A stretch of 64,000 nucleotides of DNA from Hippasteria phrygiana (GCA_037893225.1 JAZGUH010000117.1:1116001-1180000), one strand, 5' to 3'. Counted from the stretch's first letter, positions 39,001-45,048 are shown. The notes: generated from the sequence alone by a model not told the origin. Program-made: numbers and translations.

Positions 39001-39226
39001 GAGGCATATTTGCCACAAAAACAAAACTATTTTTCGGTAGATTGGGTCAATTCATTGGATTTTTTTGTCTTTTCAGACGAAGGATAACACCTGGCACTCG
39101 GCAAGACTGAGCTACACCACCACAACGAGGAGCAGCCGTCTACCCATCATCGATGTTGCTGCAACCGACATCGGCAGCGAAGGCCAAGAGTTTGGTTGGG
39201 AAATTGAGCCAGTATGCTTCGTGTAG
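1..39226 (+). CDS. Fibrillar procollagen alpha chain with SURF-module N-propeptide (5'-truncated by window, 58 exons)
   Basis: This is an extracellular-matrix protein secreted as a trimeric procollagen and assembled into striated fibrils. The exons are 1-94, 321-743, 904-1320, 1511-1933, 2153-2575, 2760-3179, 3322-4176, 4328-4762, 5114-5533, 5707-6141, 6309-6737, 6902-7333, 7493-7915, 8579-8592, then the helix and C-terminal exons listed in separate entries, ending at TAG 39224-39226. Every junction has GT/AG and keeps frame, and the sum is 9798 nt. SURF exons are phase 1-1. Helix exons are phase 0 and start with a Gly codon. Domain order: SURF modules, minor helix, N-telopeptide, 1014-residue helix, C-telopeptide, COLFI domain ending in PVCFV. 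In known echinoderm chains the SURF region of 2-alpha is kept on the fibril surface. I infer a 2-alpha or 5-alpha type chain but cannot tell which. The signal peptide and earlier modules lie upstream of the window. Confidence 0.95.
321..743 (+). CDS. SURF module exon, type A
   Basis: One exon of 423 nt encodes one complete module. It starts with a type-A opening containing ESLSW, has the shared core [14 protein letters not shown], and has cysteines C-x6-C (CGKWTHVC) and C-x4-C (CQERNC). The acceptor is caatag before 321 and the donor gtagag follows 743; both introns are phase 1. The four cysteines in the C-terminal half are the family hallmark. Confidence 0.92.
904..1320 (+). CDS. SURF module exon, type B
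   Basis: This 417-nt exon has acceptor acgacag and donor gtgagt, phase 1-1. The core is [16 protein letters not shown]. The type-B signature FDMTG precedes the first cysteine pair (CGEVQYAC), and PDGSAL precedes the second (CQRLQC). Confidence 0.92.
1511..1933 (+). CDS. SURF module exon, type A
   Basis: This 423-nt exon has acceptor tgctgcag and donor gtaagg. It has a type-A opening with ESMNW, core [16 protein letters not shown], and cysteines CTDYLYLC and CQPRPC. The intron that follows opens close to a 10-bp tandem repeat. Confidence 0.92.
1961..2030. repeat. 10-bp tandem repeat in intron
   Basis: Seven head-to-tail copies of a unit close to cattttgtgt, the last one diverged. The array lies 27 bases after a splice donor. 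It is a simple minisatellite and shows no coding sense. Confidence 0.9.
2153..2575 (+). CDS. SURF module exon, type B
   Basis: This 423-nt exon has acceptor gctcatag and donor gtaagt. The core is [17 protein letters not shown] type-B NYNMLG replaces the usual DMTG before CASIGHIC, and PDESVL precedes CQPVNC. A possible N-glycosylation sequon NLS lies near the N-terminus of the module. Confidence 0.92.
2760..3179 (+). CDS. SURF module exon, type A
   Basis: This 420-nt exon has acceptor cacgcag and donor gtgggt. It has a type-A opening with ESLSW, core [16 protein letters not shown], and cysteines CSEFTHLC and CIEVEC. A potential N-glycosylation sequon NYT follows the core. Confidence 0.92.
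3322..4176 (+). CDS. Double SURF exon: type B module fused to type A module
   Basis: This single 855-nt exon carries two complete modules where all neighbours use one exon per module. The first (3322-3738) is type [31 protein letters not shown]. The second (3739-4176) is type A: the opening has RIDW, then [30 protein letters not shown]. The boundary falls inside a Gly codon (3738-3740) in exactly the phase used by the other module introns, so an intron was lost cleanly. Acceptor accgacag, donor gtaagt. NVT in the second module is a potential glycosylation site. Confidence 0.93.
4328..4762 (+). CDS. SURF module exon, type B, with widened last cysteine pair
   Basis: This 435-nt exon follows acceptor tgaatag; a second AG three bases later would drop one residue. 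The core is [14 protein letters not shown], less conserved than its neighbours. LDMSG precedes CSKTPYLC, and PNEEVL precedes a last pair spaced C-x6-C (CIDIRSRC) instead of C-x4-C. Donor gtacgt. Confidence 0.9.
5114..5533 (+). CDS. SURF module exon, type A
   Basis: This 420-nt exon has acceptor ctcatcag and donor gtaagg. The opening has ELEW, the core is [16 protein letters not shown], and the cysteines are CADYQYLC and CKAQPC. Confidence 0.92.
5707..6141 (+). CDS. SURF module exon, type B, with widened last cysteine pair
   Basis: This 435-nt exon has acceptor cttttcag and donor gtatga. The core is [21 protein letters not shown] precedes CSNVKHIC, and PSEEVL precedes a C-x7-C pair (CFPVPLRAC), the widest in this window. 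Confidence 0.91.
6309..6737 (+). CDS. SURF module exon, type A, with C-x7-C first pair
   Basis: This 429-nt exon has acceptor gttgtag and donor gtgagt. The opening has DMEW and the core is [16 protein letters not shown]. The first pair CELEYQYFC has seven residues between cysteines instead of six; the last pair is CKMVEC. Confidence 0.91.
6902..7333 (+). CDS. SURF module exon, type B
   Basis: This 432-nt exon has acceptor tcaacag and donor gtaagg. The core is [21 protein letters not shown] precedes CTDIKFIC, and PDEQVL precedes CFQVKC. Confidence 0.92.
7493..7915 (+). CDS. Last SURF module exon, type A-like and divergent
   Basis: This 423-nt exon has acceptor tttacag and a less standard donor gttagt. 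The core is [16 protein letters not shown] and the cysteines are CQEDNFLC and CREVSC. It lacks the opening Trp of other type-A modules and the type-B DMTG motif. It sits next to the collagen helix and ends VKK plus one base of a Pro codon completed by the microexon at 8579. Confidence 0.9.
8579..8592 (+). CDS. 14-nt microexon joining SURF region to minor helix
   Basis: The microexon is bounded by acceptor gtcttcag and donor gtgagt and adds Pro-Pro-Ser-Lys-Val. It converts the phase-1 end of the SURF block to the phase-0 start of the collagen exons; without it the exons at 7915 and 9418 do not join in frame. The flanking introns (about 660 and 825 nt) hold no other candidate that I could see. 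Confidence 0.75.
9418..11125 (+). CDS. Minor triple helix of the N-propeptide (4 exons)
   Basis: The exons are 9418-9480, 9777-9827, 10582-10635 and 11048-11125. The first gives five short triplets ([15 protein letters not shown]), then a break LAGSG. The second starts FPPPP and re-enters Gly-X-Y. The last three exons give 18 regular triplets ending GNP, followed by GT. A short interrupted helix before the N-telopeptide is typical of fibrillar procollagens. All junctions are phase 0 with standard splice sites. Confidence 0.9.
11534..11617 (+). CDS. N-telopeptide exon with candidate cross-link lysine
   Basis: This 84-nt exon encodes 28 non-helical residues between the minor and main helices, with acceptor cctgtag and donor gtaatt. 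It contains [11 protein letters not shown]. The lysine after a tyrosine lies where fibrillar collagens carry the lysyl-oxidase substrate of the N-telopeptide. There is no clear vertebrate-type N-proteinase site (Pro/Ala-Gln before a hydrophobic residue), which fits retention of the N-propeptide, but absence of a motif is weak evidence. Confidence 0.88.
11722..11923. mobile_element. MITE-like element, 202 bp, 18-bp inverted ends
   Basis: The ends aataagccagttcggtat and ataccaaactggcttatt are inverted repeats with one mismatch. There is no coding capacity. The element sits in the intron after the N-telopeptide exon. Confidence 0.7.
12043..12396. mobile_element. MITE-like element, 354 bp, perfect 23-bp inverted ends
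   Basis: The left end 12043-12065 (taaaggtagtgtacacgatt...) is the exact reverse complement of 12374-12396. The interior is moderately CpG-rich and contains no convincing ORF. This is a non-autonomous DNA transposon by structure; the superfamily is not assigned. Confidence 0.75.
12410..12735 (-). repeat. Dispersed repeat family R1, copy 1
   Basis: This stretch matches in reverse complement the copies at 18225-18490 and 50025-50425. The shared blocks centre on sequences such as ctgagaaatatttctgtctg and on a segment ending near gttcatacttgtg. It is an interspersed repeat of unknown type. Confidence 0.65.
12924..14129 (+). CDS. Main helix residues 1-51 (3 exons)
   Basis: The exons are 12924-12968 (45 nt), 13790-13843 (54) and 14076-14129 (54). 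Each starts with Gly and ends on a Y-position codon, the classic 54/45-nt unit of fibrillar collagens. Uninterrupted Gly-X-Y starts at GPPGPRG. Confidence 0.95.
13192..13615. mobile_element. MITE-like family R2, copy 1, with inverted ends
   Basis: The ends tagagtgctaactc and gagttagcgctc are imperfect inverted repeats. The interior aligns along its length with 30478-30890, including shared blocks such as aagcgatgcttttt and a shared ttcttcagt segment. Two diverged copies therefore lie in two introns of the same gene. Confidence 0.7.
14449..15159 (+). CDS. Main helix residues 52-288 in one 711-nt fused exon
   Basis: 79 uninterrupted Gly-X-Y triplets lie in one exon where vertebrate fibrillar collagens use many 45-108-nt exons. 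Acceptor ttgacag, donor gtaaga. The GMKGHAG motif puts a lysine at helix position 84, the counterpart of vertebrate K87, which pairs with the C-telopeptide lysine in cross-links. 711 can be written as nine 54-nt plus five 45-nt units, consistent with loss of introns from an ancestral split structure. Confidence 0.97.
15207..15344. repeat. About 35-bp minisatellite just after the giant helix exon
   Basis: Four near-identical copies of a unit containing ctttcgagcagccatgagtt. The second copy has small changes. The array begins about 50 bases after the donor at 15160. Confidence 0.9.
15769..19980 (+). CDS. Main helix residues 289-426 (8 exons)
   Basis: The exons are 15769-15822, 16338-16391, 17050-17103, 17607-17651 (45 nt), 17831-17884, 18570-18614 (45 nt), 19252-19305 and 19927-19980; the rest are 54 nt. 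All start with a Gly codon after a clean AG and end at GT in phase 0. Confidence 0.95.
16520..16890 (+). repeat. Dispersed repeat family R3, copy 1
   Basis: It shares an ordered set of blocks with 21420-21740, 63155-63530 and probably 50515-51150: a gaagtcaattttggga-like start, a cagcttcat/aaagtggtcatgac block, then gggctagg and tttcaggaa blocks. The copies are clearly diverged. Family type unknown. Confidence 0.5.
18225..18490 (+). repeat. Dispersed repeat family R1, copy 2
   Basis: It shares with the copy at 50025-50425 the blocks tatttctgtct, aatcactgttaa, tttgttatttc and a segment ending gaacactg. It is located between helix exons 17831-17884 and 18570-18614. Confidence 0.6.
18678..18815 (+). 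repeat. tRNA-derived SINE, copy 1
   Basis: The head reads gacaatttgggagaccgcc, then a tRNA-like part with box A (tagctcagttgg) and box B-like cagattcaaatcccg, then a constant tail ctcctgccagttttctttg. The same unit recurs at 23291, 25825, 34822 and 61919. This is a pol III-type short interspersed element lying in a collagen intron. Confidence 0.85.
19340..19515 (+). repeat. Relative of the 45049-45290 inverted-end element, diverged
   Basis: It shares with 33273-33480 and 45049-45290 the core ttttcatgctaagcaaa, aatacaagtcac and ggtaatcctgcttttacc segments. The inverted ends have decayed, with only ccatgaaactggccgc left on the right. Confidence 0.65.
20262..20370. repeat. Direct duplication of about 50 bp in intron
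   Basis: The segment cagattgcatgtaccaatct ... gaattgatcgtttcccc occurs twice in tandem with one clear substitution. It is a recent small duplication. Confidence 0.85.
20518..22120 (+). CDS. Main helix residues 427-528 (3 exons)
   Basis: The exons are 20518-20625 (108 nt), 21259-21357 (99) and 22022-22120 (99). The 108 and 99 sizes are the usual fused 54+54 and 54+45 units of fibrillar collagens. The donors are gtgggt, gtacgt and gtatct. Confidence 0.95.
20741..20860. mobile_element. Short foldback element, about 120 bp
   Basis: Ends of about 36 bp (attagcctttttgagatatg... and ...catatctcaaaaaaggctaa) are near-perfect inverted repeats, with a short spacer. The RNA would fold into a long hairpin. 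It is flanked by TA-rich sequence compatible with a TA or TTA target site. Confidence 0.8.
21420..21740 (+). repeat. Dispersed repeat family R3, copy 2
   Basis: It aligns in order with 16520-16890 and 63155-63530: gggaagtcgattttagg, gagcttcatttttctcaaaa, taggaatgag and actttcgggaaaa blocks. Diverged. Confidence 0.5.
22460..22627. mobile_element. Hairpin MITE, 168 bp
   Basis: It starts cactgccaaaaatgattttc and ends with its reverse complement; the middle (cttgtctcactccctagaaa and its inverse) is also self-complementary, so nearly the whole element folds back. A related start, cactgccaaaaatg, occurs at about 23791 followed by A/T-rich decayed sequence. Confidence 0.85.
22738..26321 (+). CDS. 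Main helix residues 529-636 (6 exons)
   Basis: Six 54-nt exons: 22738-22791, 23687-23740, 24236-24289, 24826-24879, 25588-25641 and 26268-26321. All are phase 0 with six Gly-X-Y triplets each and no interruption. Confidence 0.95.
23291..23420 (+). repeat. tRNA-derived SINE, copy 2 (best preserved)
   Basis: Box A (tagctcagttggtagagc) and a canonical box B (ggttcgaatcc) are intact. The ends ggcaaga and tcctgcc can pair at six of seven positions like an acceptor stem. The tail is tgccagttttctttaatc. It could also be read as a tRNA, but the tail and head shared with four other copies show that it is a SINE. Confidence 0.88.
25825..25945 (+). repeat. tRNA-derived SINE, copy 3 (box A degraded)
   Basis: The head gacaatttgggagac and tail cgctcctgccagttttcttt are kept, with box B as ggttcaaatcc. 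The region around box A is changed or deleted, so this copy is unlikely to be transcribed by pol III. Confidence 0.82.
26322..28368 (+). other. Longest helix intron (2.05 kb), with inserted sequence of different composition
   Basis: Positions 26390-27180 are richer in CpG than neighbouring introns (for example gcgcgcacacgcgagg near 26435). They hold no ORF above 80 codons with recognisable similarity, so this looks like an inserted, decayed element. A 28-bp direct duplication (agctcaaaaccagtgaggtt...) lies near 27790-27842. I see no exon here, and the helix length needs none. Confidence 0.5.
28369..32730 (+). CDS. Main helix residues 637-834 (8 exons)
   Basis: The exons are 28369-28476 (108), 29004-29057, 29960-30013, 30333-30386, 31204-31311 (108), 31489-31542, 31890-31943 and 32623-32730 (108); the rest are 54 nt. 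All are phase 0 with regular Gly-X-Y. Around helix position 775, where vertebrate collagenases cut Gly-Ile or Gly-Leu, the sequence reads [13 protein letters not shown] and has no Gly-Ile or Gly-Leu bond. Confidence 0.95.
30478..30890. mobile_element. MITE-like family R2, copy 2
   Basis: The ends agagcgctaactc and gagttagtgcgct are inverted repeats. The interior aligns with 13192-13615 (shared aagcgatgctttttcaa-type and ggggagttag blocks). Same orientation as copy 1. Confidence 0.7.
32187..32275. repeat. Tandem duplication of about 42 bp
   Basis: The unit gatgcgttttagcctcctct...ggtgattgaatt occurs twice back to back with a single clear substitution. Confidence 0.85.
33273..33480 (+). repeat. 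Relative of the 45049-45290 element, diverged
   Basis: It carries the shared blocks gcttagtaaaaacgggttac, aataccagtcacaagcaata and taatcctgttttttacc. The right end is followed by a duplicated acttcgcacttccatgaaat. Confidence 0.65.
33653..34030 (+). CDS. Main helix residues 835-960 in one 378-nt fused exon
   Basis: 42 triplets, equal to seven 54-nt units, lie in one exon. Acceptor gttcag, donor gtaagt. GAKGHPG places a lysine at helix position 927, the counterpart of vertebrate K930. This is the second fused exon of the helix; like the 711-nt exon it carries a cross-link lysine. Confidence 0.97.
34239..35277 (+). CDS. Main helix residues 961-1014 (3 exons)
   Basis: The exons are 34239-34310 (72 nt, donor gttagt), 34667-34738 (72) and 35260-35277 (18 nt, only GPPGEV). 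The proline-rich end GPPGPPGPP is the usual nucleation end of the helix. The 18-nt exon has good splice sites (tttttcag, gtaagt) and brings the helix to exactly 1014 residues. Confidence 0.92.
34822..34920 (+). repeat. tRNA-derived SINE, copy 4
   Basis: agatggctctttggtagagc is a mutated box A region; box B (ggttcaaatcc) and tail (cgctcctgccagtttttt) are kept. It is truncated or diverged at the 5' end. Confidence 0.8.
35600..35689 (+). CDS. C-telopeptide exon
   Basis: This 90-nt exon follows the helix and encodes a Gly/Tyr-rich, non-helical stretch starting [19 protein letters not shown] holds the candidate cross-link lysine. Ala-Asp here, or Gly-Asp at the start of the next exon (YGDAA), could be the procollagen C-proteinase (BMP-1/tolloid) site, whose known preference is a small residue before Asp; I favour the latter. 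Confidence 0.9.
35745..35928. mobile_element. MITE-like element, 184 bp, perfect 26-bp inverted ends
   Basis: The left end ggcccaatttcatagcgctg... is the exact reverse complement of the right end. The outer part (cccaatttcat) resembles that of the 45049-45290 element, and the interior (tatagttagcac) that of degraded sequence at 36763-36990, suggesting a wider family. Confidence 0.82.
36151..39226 (+). CDS. C-propeptide (COLFI domain), 5 exons
   Basis: The exons are 36151-36325, 37341-37444, 37923-37991, 38169-38363 and 39077-39226. It drives chain selection and trimer assembly before being removed. The motifs [43 protein letters not shown] and EPVCFV match the family. Eight cysteines are present, including the second one needed for interchain bonds, so homotrimers are possible. 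From the Gly-Asp site to the stop it has about 228 residues against about 246 in human alpha1(I); the shortening lies between the fifth and sixth cysteines. The usual N-glycosylation site before the sixth cysteine (NIT) is replaced by GIT, while a new NVT occurs about 30 residues earlier. Confidence 0.96.
36328..36714. mobile_element. MITE-like element starting inside the splice donor of a C-propeptide exon
   Basis: The left end aggttaagggaggagtggtt... and right end ...aaccactccaccctaacct are inverted repeats over about 28 bp with two mismatches. Further in, gggccaggcc and ggcctggcc continue the symmetry. The exon ends at 36325 and the donor reads gtaggt, so bases +3 onward of the donor belong to the element. 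Confidence 0.75.
38730..38846. repeat. Tandem duplication of about 60 bp
   Basis: gtgtatcaatgaacacagcg ... gcgtggaagttttttgtt occurs twice in direct orientation, almost identical, in the last intron. Confidence 0.88.
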
Positions 39227-39793
39227 ATTGCCATCTTAAAAAGAAAACCTCAACTGCATAGACTTGTGTGATTAGTAGCTTCTGAACAAACAAAAAAGGA
39301 ACTTATTATGTCTCAGTGCTAGCGGTAATCGATTAGGAAATTCTTTTTTTTGTTTTAATCCCCCTTCTAATGATGCGTTGTCTTTAATGAACTTGGTAAT
39401 GTAGTGATAAGCCAGTAGTAGATCAGCTCAATCTGAATTCAAGCCCTCCCTCGAATTGCAAACTAAGTGTAAAAATTTCTGCATGAAAAGAACAACAGTT
39501 TACAACATGTCCTTTTTAATGATGTGCATTTCCAGTGGTTAAAATAAGTTGATTTGAAGCTTTCCAATGGTGCTTTAACGTATTTTTTTTTAAAAAGTAT
39601 TCAGTGATCCACATCATCAATCTCATGTAGACGTTTTAGCAGTGTATTATGTAGATCTAAAAACCCAAGCTAATAAACACATGAATTTCCATCAGATTAG
39701 CTGAAATTAGACATGGACGAGCACAATCATATATATATATCAGTTGCCCTGCCTACACAAAAGGCTTAGAAAGTACTGAAGTAATAAAATAAA
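39227..39793 (+). promoter_or_regulatory. 3' UTR with candidate polyadenylation signals
   Basis: AATAAA occurs at 39672-39677, 39783-39788 and 39788-39793. Several alternative signals are common in collagen mRNAs. Further AATAAA motifs lie near 40916-40935, so the true end is not fixed by sequence alone. Confidence 0.45.
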
Positions 39794-42059
39794 CAAAACA
39801 CTAATTTTATAAACTGTAAAAGCATGTTTCCTCTTTTAAACGGAAAAAATCATCTTCTTTTGCTAACGGGGGATGTATGTAGAATTTAGACTCTAGTTTG
39901 TAATCGATGTGTGCTTTGAAATTTCACTAGAATGAATGTCGCAACTGAACAAAAAATTCAAAATGATTTTCACAGTTGTTTGAAGGTTTTTTATGTTGAT
40001 TTCAAAGTGCAGGTCAGAGTGTCCAAATCTTGCCAAGTTTTGCCCAAAGGAAAAACAAGTTATTAAATTTCTTTTTTTTAATCAAAAACGTTATAAATTA
40101 GAAGCTGTCATCATGGACTCAGGTTGAATCGATTTTGGATTTTTCTACAATCCTGAATACTTTGTAATCTTTATTTTTGTATCAATATTCCAGTGTATAC
40201 CTCTTGTATGTAAAATTCACTAATTCTCATTCCAATGAGAATACAACATGTCATGCATGATATACTTTGGGTGTAGTAGATATCTGTAAGTTTAATGGTT
40301 TACATTGATTTGCTGCGTAAAAAAAGGGGAAAAATACACTATGCAAATGTCTTCCAAAAGGATGACTTTTGGCGCTTCTAACAAAAAGGTTTGTCTGAAA
40401 GTTGCTCTTTTCATTTCTTAGTTCTGTATTCTTCACCTGTCTGTTACTTCAAGTGGATCTGAGTGCTCTAGAAAAGCGAGATGTTTAATTTTGGGGATTG
40501 TTCTTTTTAAGATCTCACTGCATGTCTGAAACCACCCATCTCAAACATAACCACCAAGACTTTCTTTTAACGCCCCAATTTTCCGGATCTTATTCAAAGA
40601 TTGAGTGTGTGTGTGTGTGTTGGCAAGACCCTTTTTAACTAGCTTCTTTTTAGCTCAGAATACCTGTAAACTAGCAAGATTTTTTTCATTGCATGAATAC
40701 ATGTACCCAGCTAGTACCTGCACAGTGCTTGCATAGTACAGATTCGTTCAAGCTTCCTCTTCTTTTGGTGTTCTTTGCCTTTCTTCTTGATCCCAATTCT
40801 TTTCCCATCCCAATTGAAACTGGTTGAAAATTGCCCCCAAAAAATCATTAAAAATGACTCTGATCAAGCTGTCTTACCCCTTTTAATTAATAGTGTAACA
40901 AAATCTAAAAAAATAATAAAGTAACAAAATAAAAAAAAATAATAATCAAAATAATAATCAAAATGCCAAACAATTACCGGGAAAATTTTATTTGAATGGA
41001 GCATTCATATTATAACTGATATTTTGTCAGAATGTTCATGCTGCATGCTCTTGTGTGGCTCACAACATCTCCACACATAGCCCCATTCCTAAATAGCCAG
41101 AAATTTACATCCCTGTGGAGAACATCCTCTGTTCCTGTTCCAATTTAATTTAGACTTTTTCAGCCTACTTTCTCTTTGGTTGTCATCACTAGGCCTACGT
41201 TAAACATTCCATGCAGACAAGCATCTCTCTTTACAATAGTTTCAAATTCATATTTTCTCTTTCTGCCAGTGCTTGGAAAGGCTTAAAACCAATAATCAAG
41301 CCAACATTAACTACTTCAACCCAAACTGATTATTTTGTACAAGTTCAAATGAAGTGGCCCTGCCAAAAACAAGTTTGCCATGTTATTATTTTAGAGCGCA
41401 TGTTTCATTGAAAAGTACTAGGGGCCTAAGCCTACAATAAGAAATGCAAGTTAAGCAGTTGGGGACTTGGTTAAAGCATGGAGGAATGGTTAAACTAAAG
41501 TGATCGAAACATCCCTACGATATAGAAACGATATAAAAAAAGAGAGATGTAGACCTGACCTACTGTCCCCTCTCAAAAGACGAACAAAACTTGATTTTAT
41601 TTGTCCCTCCACCGAGTTTTAAAACAAAAAGGGAAGTTACTGATGGGGGAGCAACGTTTTACTTTTAGAGGTCCACACCTCCGGCCCCTCCCCCAACCCC
41701 ACACGACCGTGACCGGCCCCTCCCCCAACCCCACACGACCGTGACATAGCGTATATCATGGGGTGCGTTTCTTGCCGGTGAATTTCTGTGGGGAATTTTA
41801 AATAGGCGAGAATTACGCAATAATGAAAAACCCAAATAGGCCTACATGATACCCAGACTAGAGAAAACAACAAATTCTCGGTTACGACCGCCAAAACGCG
41901 CACCCCCCCCCCCCCCCCCCCCGGCCCCCCATGAAGGGGAAAAACGAAGCCAATTAATTGGCTGAAAAGTTGAACTTGAAAGGTTGAACATGATTGGTCC
42001 TTCAAACTCCTGTTCCTCGAGCTTCATCTACCACTTGGGGGCGCTAGAGCCGTCTAAAA

Positions 42060-42370
42060 AAAAAAAGTCGCGCTCGCAGGCAGGGCCGACGCAACGTGCG
42101 TGCGCGCACCACGTGTGTGTGTGTATGAACGTGTTCAAAATTGGGAAGACAGATCTTCAAAATCACAACACCTGTTAAGAGAAAAATTGCCAAAGCGACG
42201 ACGCGACAGAGAGACAGCGTGTACTTGGCGAAGATGGCGGCAGGGATCTCTCATAGCTCCGTGGCAGGTGGTATGGAACCCGTTGGAAGAGCATCGCTGA
42301 TTGGCCGATGGAAGTTGTAGCAGGGGAGGGGAGATCAGCCAATTAGCGATGTTCTCCCGTCCAGCAGGTA
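42060..42370 (+). promoter_or_regulatory. CpG-rich promoter-like segment, possible first exon
   Basis: CpG density is far above the surroundings. It has an AAGATGGCGGC sequence at 42231-42241, which matches the YY1 initiator motif seen at many animal transcription starts, plus ccaat and attgg boxes (42338 and 42301). An ORF of 28 codons opens at that ATG and stops at 42320. Splice-donor-like sites follow at 42368 (cagcag then gtaatg) and 42464 (ccaag then gtaagg). This could be a non-coding first exon or the start of a gene whose body I cannot see. Confidence 0.3.
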
Positions 42371-42951
42371 ATGTTGATTTTTTTCAAGGATGTTTTTTAC
42401 TGAACTCTAAACAGCTCCACCCCTTCGTTCTCTTATTATATAGAACGGAGTCCTAAAGCCAAGGTAAGGATTACCCATTTATTATCTGCAATTAAATTGG
42501 GATTTGATTAAGGCAGTGGATATTTCATGATTTTGCCGTGAACCGGCATCAAATTCATTGGAGCATGGAGGAAGGAACACTAACTTCCTCCATGATTGGA
42601 GCTATTCGACCGGCACGGCACTGAACATGCGCAGTAAGTATTTTTGGGGACTTGGGGGGGGGGGGGGGGGGGGGGGGATGTAGTCCGGTTCATGCCTTCA
42701 TTGTCGTTCAGACCAAAGGCAATAAACCTTTTCGACATTCCCAAAGCATCATGGGAACTGCATTAGCCCTAACTGGCATTCGAAGAGCAAGCACATCATT
42801 AGAACGGACGTGATTGGTTGCATTGGTCACATGTTCGTTGTCATGCTTGCAAAAATCTTCTTCTGATTGGCTAATAATGTGACATTATTAGCTGTTCTAA
42901 TTCCAGAAATTTGCATTCATCAGTAACTGGTAGTACCCTGAGTACCCTGAG

Positions 42952-42984
42952 AAAAATGTAAGGCTCATGGAGCCTTACATTTTT
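42952..42984. repeat. Perfect 15-bp hairpin
   Basis: aaaaatgtaaggctc and gagccttacattttt pair perfectly around a 3-nt loop, flanked by repeated taccctgag motifs. Probably the remnant of a foldback element. Confidence 0.75.
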
Positions 42985-43277
42985 GGAAGTATACCCTGAG
43001 AGGGATTCCCCAATTATTTCCTTTATTTTTATTGCCATTTAAAATGGATTTTTCTGGATATTATTTTCCTTATGTTCCATGCAAAGATATGTGAAAAGGG
43101 TATCGCTCAACTCATGACAGATATTTAGCATAAAATCAATTAATATTTGGACTGGTTCACAGTGCCATAGGTTTGTGTATAAATGACATGGTTTGTTTGG
43201 CCTCCAAACCCCAATGGCAATGCAATGAGAATGTCAAAAAGGTTTATTATGGACTTCTTACTTTTTTGCAAAAAAAG

Positions 43278-43379
43278 AGGCGTCGAACCCGTACAGGGCA
43301 TGGCAGCGCTGCCGCTGTCAACAAGCGCTCTCCTCTAGTCTTGCGAGGAGCATTTTAACCACTCGGCCATTTGCCGACT
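43278..43379 (-). pseudogene. Class II (Ser/Leu-type) tRNA-like pseudogene or SINE head, minus strand
   Basis: On the minus strand it reads tggccgagtggttaaaatgc (box A of Ser/Leu type), a long insertion as in class II tRNAs, then gggttcgacgcc (box B), followed at once by a run of T, a pol III terminator. The anticodon arm does not fold into a normal 5-bp stem with 7-nt loop (ctcct and aggag enclose 11 nt), so it is unlikely to be a working tRNA. Confidence 0.5.
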
Positions 43380-45048
43380 TGACAGATGGGGCAGTTTATT
43401 GTTTTATAGGCTAGCTGAGCGTGCCAAGAAACGACTAACTGCGCATGCCCAGAGGATTTCACGGCTGAATAGCGAGGGAAAAGGCGAGACCGGTTTACGG
43501 CAAAATATACACTTCTTATGATAAAAGCTATTATAGAAATAGAGATGCTCTGAACTACCGTACCGGTACAATGCCATCTTTGTAAAAGAACTTTGTTTGG
43601 AAAGATTTTACTTTAATACCCCCCACCAAAATCGGTAAGGCCTAAGGAACAGCAAATCTTGGAAAATAACCATCCATTTGTGTTCATAATTGTATAAACA
43701 CTTGGCACAACATTACATTTTGAGAATTTGTTGGGACATTTTAGTGCAATATAGGGGAAGAAAGTTTGTGTTTTCTGTGTTAGAAGTTCTTGGCACCATT
43801 AAAAGTCACTCAAAGTGTTCACATACATGTTGATTTCTTCCTAATTTTGTACAGATTTTGCTGACATAAATCTTGAAATAACAGGTTGTGCCACATGTTT
43901 AGACAGTTGTTATCAAGGAGGGTTGGTTACTTTTCAAGATTTTGCTGTTCCTTACCGATTTTGGTGGGGGGTATTAAAGTAAAATCTTTCACTTTGTTTT
44001 ATTGTTTGTCACTCCGGTGTTCAGCAAGAAGCAGTGAAATTGCACCCCCAGTAAATTGTTATTTTTCCTTCTTTTTAAATTTGTTTGGTGGATCTGTGTT
44101 TTTGGTTCCCACAAACAAGTTGCTAAAGATCTGCTGGTGTCTTGAACGTTTTCTACAGCTATCCTATGAAAGTATAATTAGGGCCTGGGGTTCCCCAAAC
44201 TATTTCACTACAAAGCAATAGGAAACTTTGACTCAAGTATGGATGTATAAGTAGAGAGATCTAGCACTCTTGCTCTATGATGGAAATCATGGGGAGATAA
44301 CTTGCCACGGTGTATTGTCCAGCCAGTTAACGGAACCATGCAGTGGATATCCAGTTCAGCTTAGTTCTTTTCATGCATTTTGTAAAAAAAAAAATGAGGT
44401 AAATGTTTGTTTTCATTGGAAGTGAAAAGAAGGTGGTGCTTTTTAGAATTTGTAGAAAAGCCCTGTCATCAGTTTATGCAAGACTTTTTTTGTTTAGTAA
44501 CAACAGTCATTCCTTGTCAAAACGTGTACAAGAACCGTACACAAATATTTGAATAAACATTACCCCGATATTGTCCAAATAAACACAAACATTCAAGTCA
44601 AAAATTAAAACATACTCCAGGAAAATGTAAAGAAGTTTGACATTTTTGTTACAGAAAGCTACGAGTACACTGCTGTTGTGCCTTGGATGACATCATCATG
44701 TCATACGTTGGCTCATGAACTTGAACATTTTACATTAGTATGAAAAACAAAATTTGAAGATGTGAAACAAATATCCATCTTCACATTGATTACACATGTA
44801 TACACACACAGTTTTTGTTGGCTATACTCGCGAGGACAATGCTTTGTGTTTCTTATTCTTCCTTTAATATAACCCAACCCCATAGACTAATTAGCACGTA
44901 GCCTTATGTTCGAGGACCGATTTTAACAAAAGACCGTCTCTCGAGGACAAGAAAGATTCTTTTGTGTGTTCTTTCTCCTCTTGTCCTCGAACGTAGTACA
45001 ATACAAGAGCACACATACCTGCTGCTACATTTGGGTTCGTATCGACCA

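Noticed and set aside
41878..41923. Poly-C tract as a regulatory G-quadruplex site
   Set aside because: Several similar runs of uncertain length occur through the intergenic DNA; they are as likely slippage or assembly-length artefacts.
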